Shown here in pieces: positions 1 through 12,234 of a stretch of 64,000 nucleotides of DNA. The notes beneath the pieces were generated by a model that saw only the letters and a list, made by a program, of their open reading frames with translations, did not search any database and was not told the origin of the DNA. Within the stretch, counting starts at the first letter, position 1; each line of letters starts with the position of its first letter. The position numbers were made by a program, and so were the translations under genes. The stretch is from positions 3,348,001 through 3,412,000 of the forward strand of contig WACJ01000125.1 of NCBI GenBank assembly GCA_008973525.1, in the 5' to 3' direction. This DNA is from Stenopsyche tienmushanensis. Lineage: Eukaryota; Arthropoda; Insecta; Trichoptera; Stenopsychidae.

Positions 1-1740
1 ATTGATGAAAAATCGACGACGACCGCGTATTTGGCACGCTTCTGCCGTTCGCCTAATTTGCATGCCCTCATGTTTGCGAAAGTTTCCCTTTATTCTTCGA
101 AAGTTGATGAATCACAATCGGAAAAGGGCTGTTTTAATTCCGCCGCGGGTTGTATTAAGATATCTCGGCAATCAGAACAAGCAGAAGGTCGTTCAGTTTT
201 GAGCTTTGTACATTTTTATGCATTCTTACAGGGGTGGTATCGGGGGCACGCATGGGGGAAGTCAAAAGGAAATGTTTTTCAGGAAATATACTTTCTTTGC
301 GAAACACGCGATCCTTGAATGGCCGGTTGATAAAATCTTTAATTTCATTTGCTAATTCAATTAGAAAAATTCTGCGTACAGAAATTCCGTCCGAGTTGGC
401 TTTTTGTAAATTTATAGTCACGCCGACTCAATTTAGTGATCAATCAGGAGATTGATACGTTTGACTGAAATGCTGGGCATAAAACAAGGGACTTGTTTTG
501 GACGTCCATTGGTAACTTTACGTACCGCTAATCATGTATTGGGGAGACCAAAAAAAGCATTTTTCATACTGTGATCCAATCAATGCCGACATATAGTGGA
601 AAAGAATTTTGGTATAATTTCACTACTATTATTTGATATACAATAGATTTGAAAGTGAATTATGAAATACCCAAGCTTGACAATAAAAGATACTATTCTT
701 CGATTAGTACTTCAAATCCAATAAGACTAAAAGCCATCGTTGAAGTTTATAAGGAAGAGCTAACAGCTAGCAGAAGTCAATTTTAGTTTTGTATTGTTTC
801 TTCAGTCAATATGTACAACCCTATATTGCTAAAGCAAATAATTCATCATTCTGAAATTTGAAAATCTTTAAATGCTCCCTGTGACATTTTAAAAATATGT
901 TTATGATAATTTATGACGTTTTTAGACAATAGCTTTCGGCTGGTCAAGTGGTCTAAATTATGATCGAAACGAGTCTTAGCTTTCTCATAGTCACTCACTG
1001 TTACAAATACTAGTTAAATTGAATTGAACGTAAATTTAAGACTCAACTGTTATAAAGACATAAAGCTATGGATTGCTGATGCATTATTATTACATGAAAT
1101 TATGAAATATTTAGAGGTTATATCCAAAATAAAAAGGTTGCATTAAATAATTGGTTTTCGCCGATCAACATGTTTTTTTAGGGAAGAAAAAAAAAAGATC
1201 AAAGCTATCGATAGGATACATGATCGACTATAAATTTAATATTTGAAAAACTTTTAAATTTGACAGCATGAATAACGGACAAATTTCTATGGAATATTGT
1301 GTTCGTTTGATGATTCATTAATCGAATTTTTTGTACGCATTGTATTCCGCTTTCCGTTGACCTAAATAATGGATTTTCAGGGAAACTTTAAATTTTTCTT
1401 TCGATATTTGTCATGTCGCTCGTTCAACGAAATCATATTTTTTGTGATTTATCGAGCAAAAAAATATTATTCTGACATATGTAGACAATCATCATAGATT
1501 GCTTCAAATTAGCAATAAAAATAATATGGGCAATATGTAAATTTGAATGAGTATGCTGATAATTTTTCTATTTGTCGTGTTTATCCCTCGAGTGCGATAT
1601 TCGGATTTATCCCACGCCTTGTATGAAATATGTACACTTAAATCTTTTTTGTGCGATAGATGAGTCCCGCGGAAAATAATTCACAAAAAAGCTAATAAAA
1701 AATCAGGAAAACAATAAGGCATAAAAATCATTTCAAATCA
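1..1740. other. Non-coding AT-rich stretch, no gene recognised
   Basis: The first 450 bases or so are less AT-rich than the rest and hold several overlapping short open frames on both strands, none of which resembles a known protein. The remainder is AT-rich with homopolymer runs and no convincing exon, RNA gene or repeat. Confidence 0.6.
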
Positions 1741-1744
1741 AGCA

Positions 1745-1960
1745 TCCGGAATGTTTTGCAATGCCACGTGTAGCGCGGGCTGAAGGGCTAGGATCCAAAA
1801 ACATGCTCGCACTCGCTCTTGCCTCGAAGACCGACTGTCTCCCTCTCTCCCGTGAGTGGAGTTCAACCGTCGCATTGCGCGCGCATTATTCCTCTCCCCG
1901 TCCCCGCGGCCACACTTAACTTCACCAGACTATGCGCCAACACGGTGCATCCGCTAAATG
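1745..1960. other. CpG-rich block in AT-rich surroundings
   Basis: About 215 bases that are visibly GC- and CpG-rich (for example the GCGCGCGC-like run near 1880 and CCCCGCGGCC near 1905), bounded on both sides by AT-rich DNA. There is a CACGTG E-box-like hexamer near 1767 and a CT-rich tract at 1838-1852. No reading frame makes sense. It lies directly beside the Tigger/Jerky relic and could be a promoter or CpG island, a piece of an LTR, or transposon UTR. I see no TATA box. Confidence 0.45.
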
Positions 1961-1984
1961 TCTCACAAAACAATCAATTGTTTT

Positions 1985-2215
1985 TTTTTTAGATATAAAC
2001 TATTTTGAAAAACTTATTGGATACACGCCCAATAACACACCAAAGTTTCATCGCCATTTTTTGAAAATAGCAATTATCCCTTGATGCAATGGCTGAATGA
2101 TGCTTATTGTATTTAGTGGAGGAAACAATACCTTCTAAGTAACCTGGTGCATTATCGAGGATTTAAAATCGCATAACTTTGATATCACACCAAGAAATGT
2201 CGCACAAAAAAAGGT
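1985..2215 (-). pseudogene. Tigger/Jerky-type transposase, DDE-domain fragment
   Basis: Read on the minus strand, two frames give pieces of the DDE_1 domain of the pogo/Tigger/Jerky (CENP-B-like) family. One is LDNAPGYLEG (2135-2170), matching the family's LDNAPGHP motif, whose D is catalytic. The other, in a shifted frame, is SIIQPLHQGIIAIFKKW, matching the SLIQPMDQGVI(A)xFK motif. The real protein has both in one frame of a domain of about 200 residues. Here they are separated by a frameshift, the rest is missing, and stops follow. These enzymes cut and paste DNA at TA sites. The N-terminal DNA-binding part of the same family lies just to the right but on the opposite strand, so the copy is rearranged. 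Confidence 0.65.
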
Positions 2216-2374
2216 TAGAGTGGTTTTTATGAAAATCTTAAAAATGTGTTGATGTCTCAATATTTGATATTTATTAACAAAAAATGGTGCATTTATATAA
2301 ATAATGCACATACAGCAGAGCTGCGTTAATCCGGCATAAGTCTAATACGGCGCCCCCTGTACTCCGACATTCCA

Positions 2375-2722
2375 ATACAAATATAATAAATCGTATTGAA
2401 TATTTTTGTAAGTTGACAAGTGAGTACGGCGTAGGACGATCCATTATGATACAAAAAAAACAATCGCGAAGACATTCAAAAGTTCGTCTACACCATTGAT
2501 TGTGGACTCTAGACAAGACTCAAACTTTCAAGAAAACAAAGCATCCAGAGGTGGATTAAGCTTTGTATTTGTGGTTTATTCAGAAAAAAAAAACAGATAT
2601 ACACCTATTTCTAGGCACTTATTGTTCATGAAAGCAAAGTTTTTTTTACAAAGGGATAAAAAAATAAGACTTTGTAACTAACAAGGGATAGTTAAAGCGT
2701 TTTAAATGTCATGGAATACGTT
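2375..2722 (+). pseudogene. Tigger/Jerky-type transposase, CENP-B helix-turn-helix region
   Basis: One plus-strand frame, interrupted by in-frame stops, reads KLTSEYGVGRSIM, then KTKHPEVD, ALYLWFIQKKK, and finally KRFKCHGIR at 2700-2721. In Jerky/Tigger/CENP-B-like proteins the order is a psq-type HTH (with YGVGRSTV), a linker (KxxExLDxALYxWFxQ) and a second HTH ending in WLxRFKxRHGIR. Order and spacing agree, so this is the two-HTH DNA-binding half of about 110 residues. At least four stops lie inside it, so it makes no protein. The short tracts with AATCCGG-like words at 2325-2345 and 2865-2925 may be decayed terminal repeats of the same element. The matching DDE piece is at 1985-2215 on the other strand. 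Confidence 0.75.
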
Positions 2723-5700
2723 TGATGACAGTAACAGGTTTTTTATATTTTATAACCGCTATGACAAGTGTGTTTATGACGTTAATTCTATAGTATGAAA
2801 CCTTGTGTTTTCTATGTATATCAAACCATTTTAATTTTTTTCAAATTAAGGGCTTATTTCCAAAAAAAATCCGGACTATAAGGGATCGGGGGCAATACTC
2901 TATAATCCGACAAATTGAATAATCCGTCTTGGAAAACGTTTGTTGTTTTTATATTTTTTCCATTGTTCTTCTTGTTTTACCCCTTTTTATTATCATTATT
3001 CTAGATATTTTTGTCTGTATAATATCAAATTTGCGTGTGAAGGATTTGTGCGCATAAGCTGACACGATTGAAAATGAAATAGGTATGAAGTTTTTATTTT
3101 ATTTATGAAATATTCAGGCGTGTCGTATTTTAATAAATTGGTTCTAAGTACTGATGAGAAAATTATAAATTTTCCTAGAATGGAAGTTAACATTTATTGT
3201 TATGATTGTGTGGGTCTGTCAAAATTCGAATTGGGGTCCATGCGGTTAGATATGAACCGACGATGGAACGAAGAACAACTTCTCTAATAAGTGGGAGGCT
3301 TCCGGGAATTTCATATTACGTTTTTGTGGGACATCCGTGGTCCATGATAAGCTGCTTTCGCTCTCCTTACAATTTGGGTCCCTGAGTACCCGTGAATCAT
3401 TTGGGAGGGTGCTTCGCCTATTTCATTTATTACAAAATGACGAAAGGGGTTGGAAACATTTCACGGCTTTGCAAAGTCGCGATAAAGGCCCAATTAATAT
3501 ACGGCAATATTTTCGAGGGCGTGAAAATAAACGATCCGTCCCTGGAGTGTCGTCGGCTGGTTAAATATAGACAATTTTTCATATGTGATATAATATTATT
3601 CAGAATATTAAATTTTAATATGTAAAGTTTACTCTGGCTACCCCATTTCGAAGGTGTTTTATTATAATTTTGAAATATGGTCCCGGTGCTTTGAGAGTGG
3701 GTTGTTTTGTTAATATAATCAGACATGTCTTCCAAGTGACTCCTTTACAGGAAGATGAATTATTCTGGAAGGCGCAAAACGTGCGCCAGTCGTAAAAAAA
3801 GCGATGAAACACGGCAAATTTGCAAGGATTGAGGAAGACTTCCGTGTGAGATTTTTTTTTTGGGATTCTCGCCAAGTATGAGTTATGTAATAATACGTTT
3901 ACAACAATCGTGGCATTTTATCAGAATATATTATGCAAAAACACAACGGAACACACTCTAATTTTTCATGGCATATGCGCTGTTTTTCCGACTGAATTTG
4001 TGTTATTTCATTTAAATTTTCGCAGAATTTGAGCATATAAACCTAAGTAAATATCGCGTTCATAGCTTAAAATAATTCCACTGCTATCTATACTTTAAAA
4101 ATAATATTCATAACAAAAATACGTTATCAACCAGGCCAAGTGTTACTACATTCACTCCATCGAATCCATCAAATTAATGATGATTCGCTCATTGTGACTC
4201 GAACGCCAATTTATCACATCGCTTTAACTTTATGGAATATTTAACGTGACGCTGCAATTGCTCTATTTTTGGTTGGCATGCCCCAACTGGCCATTGTTCG
4301 CCAATTCAAATATCTGAACATGAACTAAATGTTTGAACATCGTAACATTAATCGTTTCAATTGTAGTGGAACATCCAGAGTGAAACTTTTCCGGAAATGG
4401 CTCCGAAGGTAAGGCCCAATTTGAGCTAAATCCAAAGCAGAACACAGAATAGTAGATAATGGTTTTAATCAGTTCTCTTCGCAATATACTGAAATATTTC
4501 CATAAAAATGGGATGCTTTTGAGCATTTTTTCATTATTTGAAGCAATGAGTGAATTTAAGAACACTCTGATACGCTTGGACTTACATATACTTTAAATTA
4601 ACACAGCTGTTATGGTTTTAATTGGTAACACTTGGTCTGGCTATTTAAATCCTATATGGGAAATATGTGCATAAATCTAATGGTCATTAATTGCCGATAA
4701 GATAAATTAGACCATTGATTTGATTGTTCTATTAGATTTTCAGCATCATATTCATCATTGTGGTACGTCTATGTTTGATAAATCTTTAAATTCAATCAAT
4801 ATATATAAAAACGAATATGTGTCGCGATGCGAGGGGTTTGCTATGTATACATTTTTATACCGTTCATCTAATTACAATGAAACTTTGGGAAGTTATTGGG
4901 CATGTATTCGAAAAGGTTTTTACATTAGTATAATCATTAATTGTATATGGAATTTGTTTTGCGAGACGTTTAACGGATTTTATTTTCAAATAATTACTAA
5001 AAGCGTATGGCGTTTCAACGCATGCCGTTTTGAAGCTGAAATTGATCGCTTGAATGTCTTTTTTTTGTGAGTACATTATTTTAATAATAAAAAAATACGA
5101 TTTTTGTTAAATATAAATTTGAAACAATTATAATTACAGTGTTTTTGGGGCGAATTTATGCCCCTGGCCGGAAAGAAACAGTTTATTATGTAAAATTATT
5201 AATTTATGGATCAACTGTTTGTATTAAAGTATGCTTATTAGTTGCTTTAAGTAAAGATAATTTAAACAAATTTCAATATACAAAATCAAACATGTTTAAT
5301 TCATCGTTTTAAGACAACAACGAAATTATTTATTTTCAATTTATAATGTTTGCCTATATCTTCATTCGCTACTGGTTCATTCAAATTGCACTGGGAATTC
5401 ATTGTTCGTATTTATCAATTGATGAAGCTTTTATACTGTATTAGCGCGAATAAAAGCTCGGGATGAAATCCAATTTATTTTTTTAAATTGACGATTCCTG
5501 GATATTGTTAATCAGCAAAGGTCTATGAAAACACATCATTATGGTTAGAAAAAATATTTTTTTTTAGAAAATTCAATTTCTATAGCTATGAGTTCTATCT
5601 AAAATGCTCGATGAAGGTTTATAAAAACCTATATTCCTTTCCAAAGTATGTCCCTAGCACGATGCGCAAAATAAAATCACATGATTTTAAATCTGAGTAG
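2723..5700. other. Non-coding AT-rich stretch, no gene recognised
   Basis: Apart from possible Tigger terminal sequence near 2865-2925, I see nothing beyond short chance open frames (the longest about 116 codons at 4720-5070, low-complexity and hydrophobic). There is no conserved motif or splice context that would argue for an exon. Confidence 0.6.
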
Positions 5701-5704
5701 TGAA

Positions 5705-5761
5705 AAAAAATGCAAAAACAAAATGTCGAGTCAGACTCGACATAGGACCGCAAAGAGTTAA
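5705..5761 (-). repeat. Terminal part of a TTAA-flanked, piggyBac-like short element
   Basis: A perfect 10-bp inverted pair (5723-5732 and 5734-5743, arm ATGTCGAGTC, one-base loop) is followed by GGACCGCAAAGAG and then TTAA at 5758-5761. Read from the TTAA on the minus strand it begins CTCTTTGCGGTCC and runs into the GTCGAGTC/GACTCGAC palindrome. This resembles the ends of TTAA-target piggyBac-like MITEs, whose ends carry a C/T-rich tip and a subterminal palindrome. I could not find the partner end within about 500 bases to the left, so the copy may be truncated. Confidence 0.4.
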
Positions 5762-8700
5762 TGAATTTCTTTCTGCTGAAATCTACGTAATTCATATCTA
5801 AAAAGTATCATTATACCAATACTTTTATACCAATTTGAAAGTTATTATCCTGACAGTTTCACAATAGATAAATCCTTTTTGTGGAGCAATTTAATATATT
5901 CAAAAAATTCATATGAAATGTCCGATTTTGAGTCATGACTTTGAAGTTAAAGGCTTGTGTGTTTGAATTCAATTAATATATGGTATAAACCCAAAATCTC
6001 CTATGTGTACCTTAGGTACGCAAACCCTTTTTCCTGTCAGGTCATGCACGAAAAAAAGTCCTGTATTAGAGACGGCTTTGTATACTTTCGAAGAAGTGGA
6101 TCGTCACCACAGAGTCTCGCAACTGGGGACCTCTCTGTTGTTGAATAGTGATAAATAAATGTTTTGGTAATAGGACTAGGTTAATAGTTATTAAACTGGG
6201 ATCTGCGAAAATATGAAGAAAAAAAATATTATCTATTTAGACACACAAACAAACACAAAGATACATAAGTTGAAGAGCCACTCACTAGACTAGGCCTATA
6301 TATCTTCGTCTGGCTTGATTTTTTTACCACATTTGGATCTTACTATGATCCGATAATAAACGGACCCGCAGGCTGGCCATCACGAGTTCAACGGGTGGGG
6401 TGTAATTTGAAAGATTTTTTGAACTTTTTGAAATCTCTCTTAGCTTCTCTAAACGTCTTATTTGATCTTATTTATTCATGTAATCTGATTAAAACTATCG
6501 CAACAGAACCTTAATGCCAACATGCCACATTTTTCATATGGAGAAAGGGTCACAATATTATCGTATGATATTTTTAAATTGCTTAATTGAAACATTCTAT
6601 TAAATTTCATTAATTGAAAAGCAGACAAATTTTTCCACTCTCTAATGTACCCTATTAGATTTTCACGCCACACTTCTTGAATAATACATTTTAATGTCAC
6701 GGCATAAATATTCAAAAACAGGGTTAATATGACTGTTGATTTAAAATAAATTAAATTAAGGATTGGGGAACTTGGAGGATGCTTAAGGGATATTCCGGGA
6801 ACTTTATAGCGACACCGGGAGCTGAGTTCATAGAGGCGTTTGAATATCGTTAGCGCACAGTCACGTCATGCGGTGTTTCATGCATTTTTCAAGCTCATTT
6901 AAAACATTGCGCAGTGTCTGTTAATTCTTCCCTAAAAAAATAAATAATTCAGGAGCGATCCCGGCGAAGACTTTGAATTATCCGTGATGAAATATGGACG
7001 ACGTTGATCAAGATCAAGGGGCCACAATATCCAGAGAGCATGCGTACAAATGAGGTCGAAATACCTCCGAAATTCGCATAATGTGAAATATTATTTATGG
7101 GCCGGTTATATTAAAGCGAAAATGATCCCATGGGATGGGCTAAGAAAAAAAGCGTATTGTACACTTCGGACAGGTTTTTTGTGTTAGCCCCGACGAGATG
7201 GTGGGACAAAGCACTATCTTTGGGACATTGGTTTCAAAATAACGTCTCGGTCCCTATAAATCACGCGGATAAAGAGGGCGGCGACGACGTATTTTCCAAA
7301 GTGATTTACTAAGGCTTTTTAACTGTTTTCATTCTATTGTCGTGTGGGGCAATTGCTCTCACGTAAAGTAATTTGACGTTGTCGCGTAATTTATATAAGG
7401 AAAGCCACAATCGGAAAACTGTTCGGGAAGAGGCGGATTTAGGCCACGACCTCCTGTCTTTCGTCCCCTTGTTTTATAACCCCATCCTATGGGACCAAAT
7501 TGAACTAAGAAATGTATTGACGTGTGTGGGGTCGTGCGTTGCCCTAATCGATGGTTACCTTTTACTCCGTCCCCGAATTTCTACAAGATCTCTTTCAAAA
7601 ATAAGTTTATGTAATGCCATTTGATATTGCTCGAGATATAGGATACCTTGATTTGACAACATATGCCTTTTGGATTTAAAAAATATTATTCCATCATTGC
7701 AGATATTGCTATCTTATTGGATTATTTAAAAGCATGTGCACAAATTATGTAAATATAAAAGGAATTATAAAATATTTAGAAGTTCATAATAATTGTTGAG
7801 ATTTTTTTCGTTAAAACGAATCAAACGTTCAAATAAATTCAAATATAACCCGGAATTTTACACAAATTTATTAGTGATATATAAAAATACAAATGGAGTA
7901 TTTTCTACGTTCCTTTCATTAGAAATACATTTATTCCATTGGATAGAAAGTTTCTTCATCCCATCTTCTGTTGCGCAACGTGTAATTGTTCGTTTTAATT
8001 TAAGCAGCCATAGCATCTGTCATGTAAAAAATCAATCAATAAAATATCTTTTGAGTCCCAAAATTTCAGTGGCCGAATCAAATACCTTTTTATCCTTTAG
8101 ATTTTTTTCTTATGAAAGCAATTACATATAAATTTATACAGCAAAAATCCGGGTTATATTTGAATTACCCTCGTATAACTATACACTGATTTTGACGTCG
8201 TTCAATTTCGCATATATTGATTTCACAACCAAATATCTGGGTGTGATATTTAAGACGAACATAGAACATGGATTATTTATTTTTATTAAATTAGGTGCAT
8301 TTATAAATTTGTGTTTAGTTAATAATCGAATCGGGAGAAAAATTTAATTAATTTTGAAGAACCCTTAATGAAATTCTCTGTCATTCTACCCCCGATACAA
8401 TACATAATATATTGATTATAATCCAATTCAAGTTTTGCTCGATTGCACTTTAGACTTGGTAGATAATGCACCCCATTCTATATTAAATCACCCCATCTTC
8501 TATAATATATATTTCTGGTTTGATGCACATATTAATTATTGTAATTAAAACCAATTATTAATATTATTGAGCTATGAATTATTATAAATTAACTTATTTG
8601 CCATATTGCCATAATGTCGTACTTTTCATATTGCGGTAAATTTTCGAATGTGTCTTTTATTATTTTAAAATATTCAGGGATAGTTTGAATAAAAACTTAA

Positions 8701-9403
8701 GTACTTGACATAACTTTCCAGACATTTTCCAAGGAAAATTTATAACACTCAGACGAAATGATTGGGTCCTTTTTTTGCACTTAAATTTTAACACTATAAT
8801 AACTTTTGTATTGATTTCGTTTACAATTTGCTAAAATATGGAATATTGAAGCTTATCTGTATGTATTTTATAGAATTACATTTTTCAATTTGTGGTGCAA
8901 ATATGAAAGTCTAATAAATATAGGAAAAAATCAAAACGAACGCAAAGAAATATCCTGCAAAACATTTTTTCTCTAAAAATAGCTACAAGCTACAAAATAG
9001 AAAAAAATAAAGTGTTTCACGAATGCAATACGAGTTTTTCCTATTCCATACCGATGAGAGATTTTATCGAACTGTGAGCTTAATTTGCATTATTAAATTG
9101 AGAACTGCAAATATTTTTTTCACTTTGTATATCGAGAGAACAATAAATGCAGATTCACAGAAAAATGATCTCAAGCAATAAACTAGATTTATTTGAACCT
9201 AAGAAAAATAAATTTGCTATTGAGCTTATTGGCGTCGCCATGATGCATATATTTTTAAATATGGTTCAATTTATGAATAGAATGTTGATTTTTATGGAAT
9301 TCTCAATTATTTAATTTATATATTCAAGTTCTAGAATGATAATCTAACGTGGCTATTTAATAACGAGACTGGGCTCGTATGAAGCGAATCACATAATATG
9401 TCT
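5762..9403. other. Non-coding AT-rich stretch, no gene recognised
   Basis: The short open frames (for example 7130-7312, 7373-7624 and 7793-8131) lack recognisable domains. Moderately GC-richer DNA at 6340-6410 and 6960-7620 has no assigned role. The only repeat-like part is at 5995-6175, listed separately. Confidence 0.55.
5995..6175 (+). repeat. Dispersed repeat, copy 1 (partner at 38010-38150)
   Basis: The tail of this segment (about 6098-6170) resembles 38090-38150. Both contain a GTCGYCA stretch, then AGTCTCGCARCTGGG and a CTCT-rich stretch, and then an AATAAA polyadenylation-type hexamer. That arrangement suits an LTR or a retroposed 3' end, but coding sequence and exact ends are not visible. 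Similarity is moderate and was judged by eye. Confidence 0.3.
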
Positions 9404-9655
9404 AGGGACGAGCAAAATAATTAATTTACACAACTGAGGTGACCACAAAAGAAATCCTAATTGATAGAATAATCGTCGCATTTGCAAATATGAAAGAGGA
9501 CATGCTAATTGAGAAAGAGTTAAAACAAGGAAAACAACCTAACCGACAACCCTGACACTTAGGACATAGAGACTATGTATGAAACGTAGTGAAAGATCCT
9601 CCTAAACCCTAAAAAAAATTTTTGGTCCATGTGCCAAACACTTTGTATATTTGTT
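9404..9655 (-). mobile_element. 65-bp-unit DDE transposon family, copy I (one end only)
   Basis: Aligns by eye with the right part of the copy at 51885-52696. Shared landmarks are the TTAATTTACAC segment near 9420, the GAGGACATGCTA segment near 9495, and the terminal part with ACTTAGGACATAGAGAC, GAAACGTAG, TTTGGTCCATGTGCCAAAC and a CTTTGTATAT tip at 9646-9655. In other copies this terminal stretch is one arm of a long terminal inverted repeat. The left end and the transposase-derived unit are missing here. Confidence 0.5.
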
Positions 9656-10387
9656 ACTCTACTATCGAATGACATAAAACCCGAGCAATAATGTTATGTT
9701 AATGTAAAAAAAACAACGTTTTGGGCGGGACTATTTTTCTAAATGAACTTACGAGAGCAAAATTCTTGATACAAATTTGGGTGGATGTATATAAATATTC
9801 CAAGGCAACATCAGAGATTCCATCGTTATATATTCATGAGATCTTATTAAAGACATCAAACGTCTTTTGTGGAATTTACATTAATATTTATGCCTTACCA
9901 ATTAACATCCTTGACCGAACTCCAATAGTCAGCGTCCCAGCCGACATCACACACTTTGAGAAGCTCTTTAAAAAAAGCAGCCTAGAATTCAGAGGCGTTC
10001 GTATAATTTAAGCGATCTCGAAAACTTTGATTCGCTTATTTATTATGGCAAAATATACTTAGCATTTATGGAATCGGTATTAAAAGGAATATTTGCTTTT
10101 GAGATATTATACAGTTTTATCAGGGCCTCTAGTAATGTTATTTTATTTGGTATAAACTTGAGTTCGAGACTCAATTAGAGACGGCGAATTCCAACTAACG
10201 AGATAATTTGGAGCTTACCTCAGCGCTTTCGGAGGCTGATTTTATCGATTTTCATATAAAAACAACATAAGTTATCGTCGTCCATTTATTTATTTATCTG
10301 TAAAAAATATATTCAGCGTTATGAAAAGCAAATATTTTAATTGAATTGATTTACGTAAAAAAAATACGTTAATAAACGACAAAGTAC

Positions 10388-10438
10388 AGCGTAGTGGTTA
10401 ACGATCATACGCCCGACTGCTGGCAGCAAAATCTTTAC
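10388..10438 (+). repeat. Possible tRNA-derived SINE head (decayed)
   Basis: CAGCGTAGTGGTTAACG resembles a pol III A-box region (TRGCNNAGTGG) followed by an anticodon-loop-like stretch (ATACGCCCGACTGCTGG), as in insect tRNA-derived SINEs. No B box (GGTTCGANTCC) is visible downstream at the expected distance, so this is weak. Confidence 0.25.
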
Positions 10439-11639
10439 AGATAAACATTTCGACTTTATTATCTTGTGTTCATATGTGACCTTTGACATCTTTTATCTTC
10501 AACCGACAAACATGTTGTTGTTCAAATATTTAATGCTTAAATTAAGATAAATTTCCGCAAACAAATTTAGGTTAATGATTTTGCTTACAGCACGGGATAT
10601 ATAAGGTGCACCATCCGGCAATATAGATATGCAATATCAATAACATTAAATTTGATGTCTCTATTAAAGTCCTCCACGTTACATTGCCATGACAGAAAAT
10701 GACACTTGAAGTATTTATTGTGTTGGAACATCGAACGTTGCCCGTACCGTACCGTGCGCCGTATCTGACACCAGTGTAACGCGGAGGACAGGTAAGCCTT
10801 GAGAAAAATATATCGACCCGTGGCCAAGGTTATGCAATTTTGAGCCGCTTAAGTTTGTTTTGATGATTTTCGTCGATGTGAGATAAGATTTGAAGTGTCC
10901 AAGAAGACGGTATGCATAGACTTATCTGACGCAAAAAGTAAGTATTATCTGCTGACGCATGACGGGATTTGACGGCTGTGTACGTCAAAGTGTTAAGCAA
11001 GTGAACAGAGCTAGCTTCGTTTTTCAGCTATATTTTAGCTTAAAAGCGGAACTAGATATACCATCCTCCTAGTTTATCAGTACTTGCTTGCTCTACTAGC
11101 TTGAAAACCAACCTAGTGTGCACTGGTCTGCCGTTTCTATATATACTCCCCAAGCATCTGGTTCATAACGTCAACACCTTCTTTGTGCTTGTTGTTAAAT
11201 AATACTACTTGTGGCTTATGGGCATCTCTGACAATTTTGGTGACAGTTGACAATAGGCTAACAGTTTTTGATTTTGGTAATTGAAACAAACGATGTAATT
11301 GATTCATCCTGATGTTGAATCTTTCATACTGGAATTATCAATTGTGGTGCTTAATGTCTAAAAATCTCCACTTTAATTAAAAGCTCCATTTTCTATTCAG
11401 ACTACAAATTAATGCCATAGAAAAAGGCAGATTTGTCTTAATGAATGAAATGGCTTTGCATAACGTTGTTTGCACGATGTGTATTTAATCTCTGCGGGCT
11501 TATAAAGTTGGAAAGAGTGCTAAATATATTGCTACAACAATCCTCACAGGGGAAGATGGATGTGCCGTAATAATTTAATACGGCAAAAACCCATGTTTTC
11601 AGATGCTCAGATAGCCACTTTGTATCTTTACTCATTTTC

Positions 11640-11940
11640 ATCGTTAAATTTTTTAAGCCCTCGTCCAACACGTCGTAAGCCAACCGCTCGACGCCATTGT
11701 CTTACAAGTTGGCTCGCTGTAGGCAAATTGTTTACAGGGGAGGCTTTTGTCATCCCCAAATCGTGGCTATATTTTGTTTGCCTCCGCGGGACGGACAAAC
11801 AAAAACGCCGGGCAAAAACCTGAAACAAACAAAAATGGGAGCCTCCTTCGTCCTACGTCACGTCACATGATCCGCACTACTTTGCGCCACATGAATAACA
11901 CAAACAGGACGCCGTGTCACCTTATATCTTCATGGCGTGC
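11640..11940. promoter_or_regulatory. GC-richer block with tandem CRE-like sites
   Basis: A less AT-rich block with TACGTCACGTCACATGA at about 11854-11870, which contains overlapping CREB/ATF-type half-sites, and several GC-rich words around 11780-11810. Short open frames cross it on both strands without recognisable protein similarity. It could be a host regulatory element, but nothing shows which gene it would serve. Confidence 0.25.
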
Positions 11941-12234
11941 CTAAAAAAATCATATTCGCAGTCTTAAGCAAATATATTGGGGTGCGAATATAAGCGGGCT
12001 TTAAAAATAAACCCCCATAAACATGCTTAAAAATAAGGCTTCAGACTTAGATTAACATGTATTGATATGATATACGTGGAAACTTAACAATTGAGTACAT
12101 CAGGGAGGTATCCTCTTAATACTAGGTTTATTGCACGCGTCAATTTGACGAAATTTGAATTTCATGAGCAAAATTACAATAGCTTGTACTAGTATTTCTA
12201 AGCATTTTTTTTGCATCATCATTAGATCGCTCAG

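Larger units (their letters stand above)
9656..12234. other. Non-coding stretch, no gene recognised
   Basis: Holds short open frames only (for example 96 codons at 9721-10011), none recognisable. Two sub-regions are listed separately: a possible tRNA-derived SINE scrap near 10390 and a GC-richer block at 11640-11940. Confidence 0.55.

Noticed and set aside
4720..5070. 116-codon frame as a membrane or secreted protein
   Set aside because: Low-complexity AT-driven composition with a competing frame on the opposite strand; no signal peptide or family pattern.
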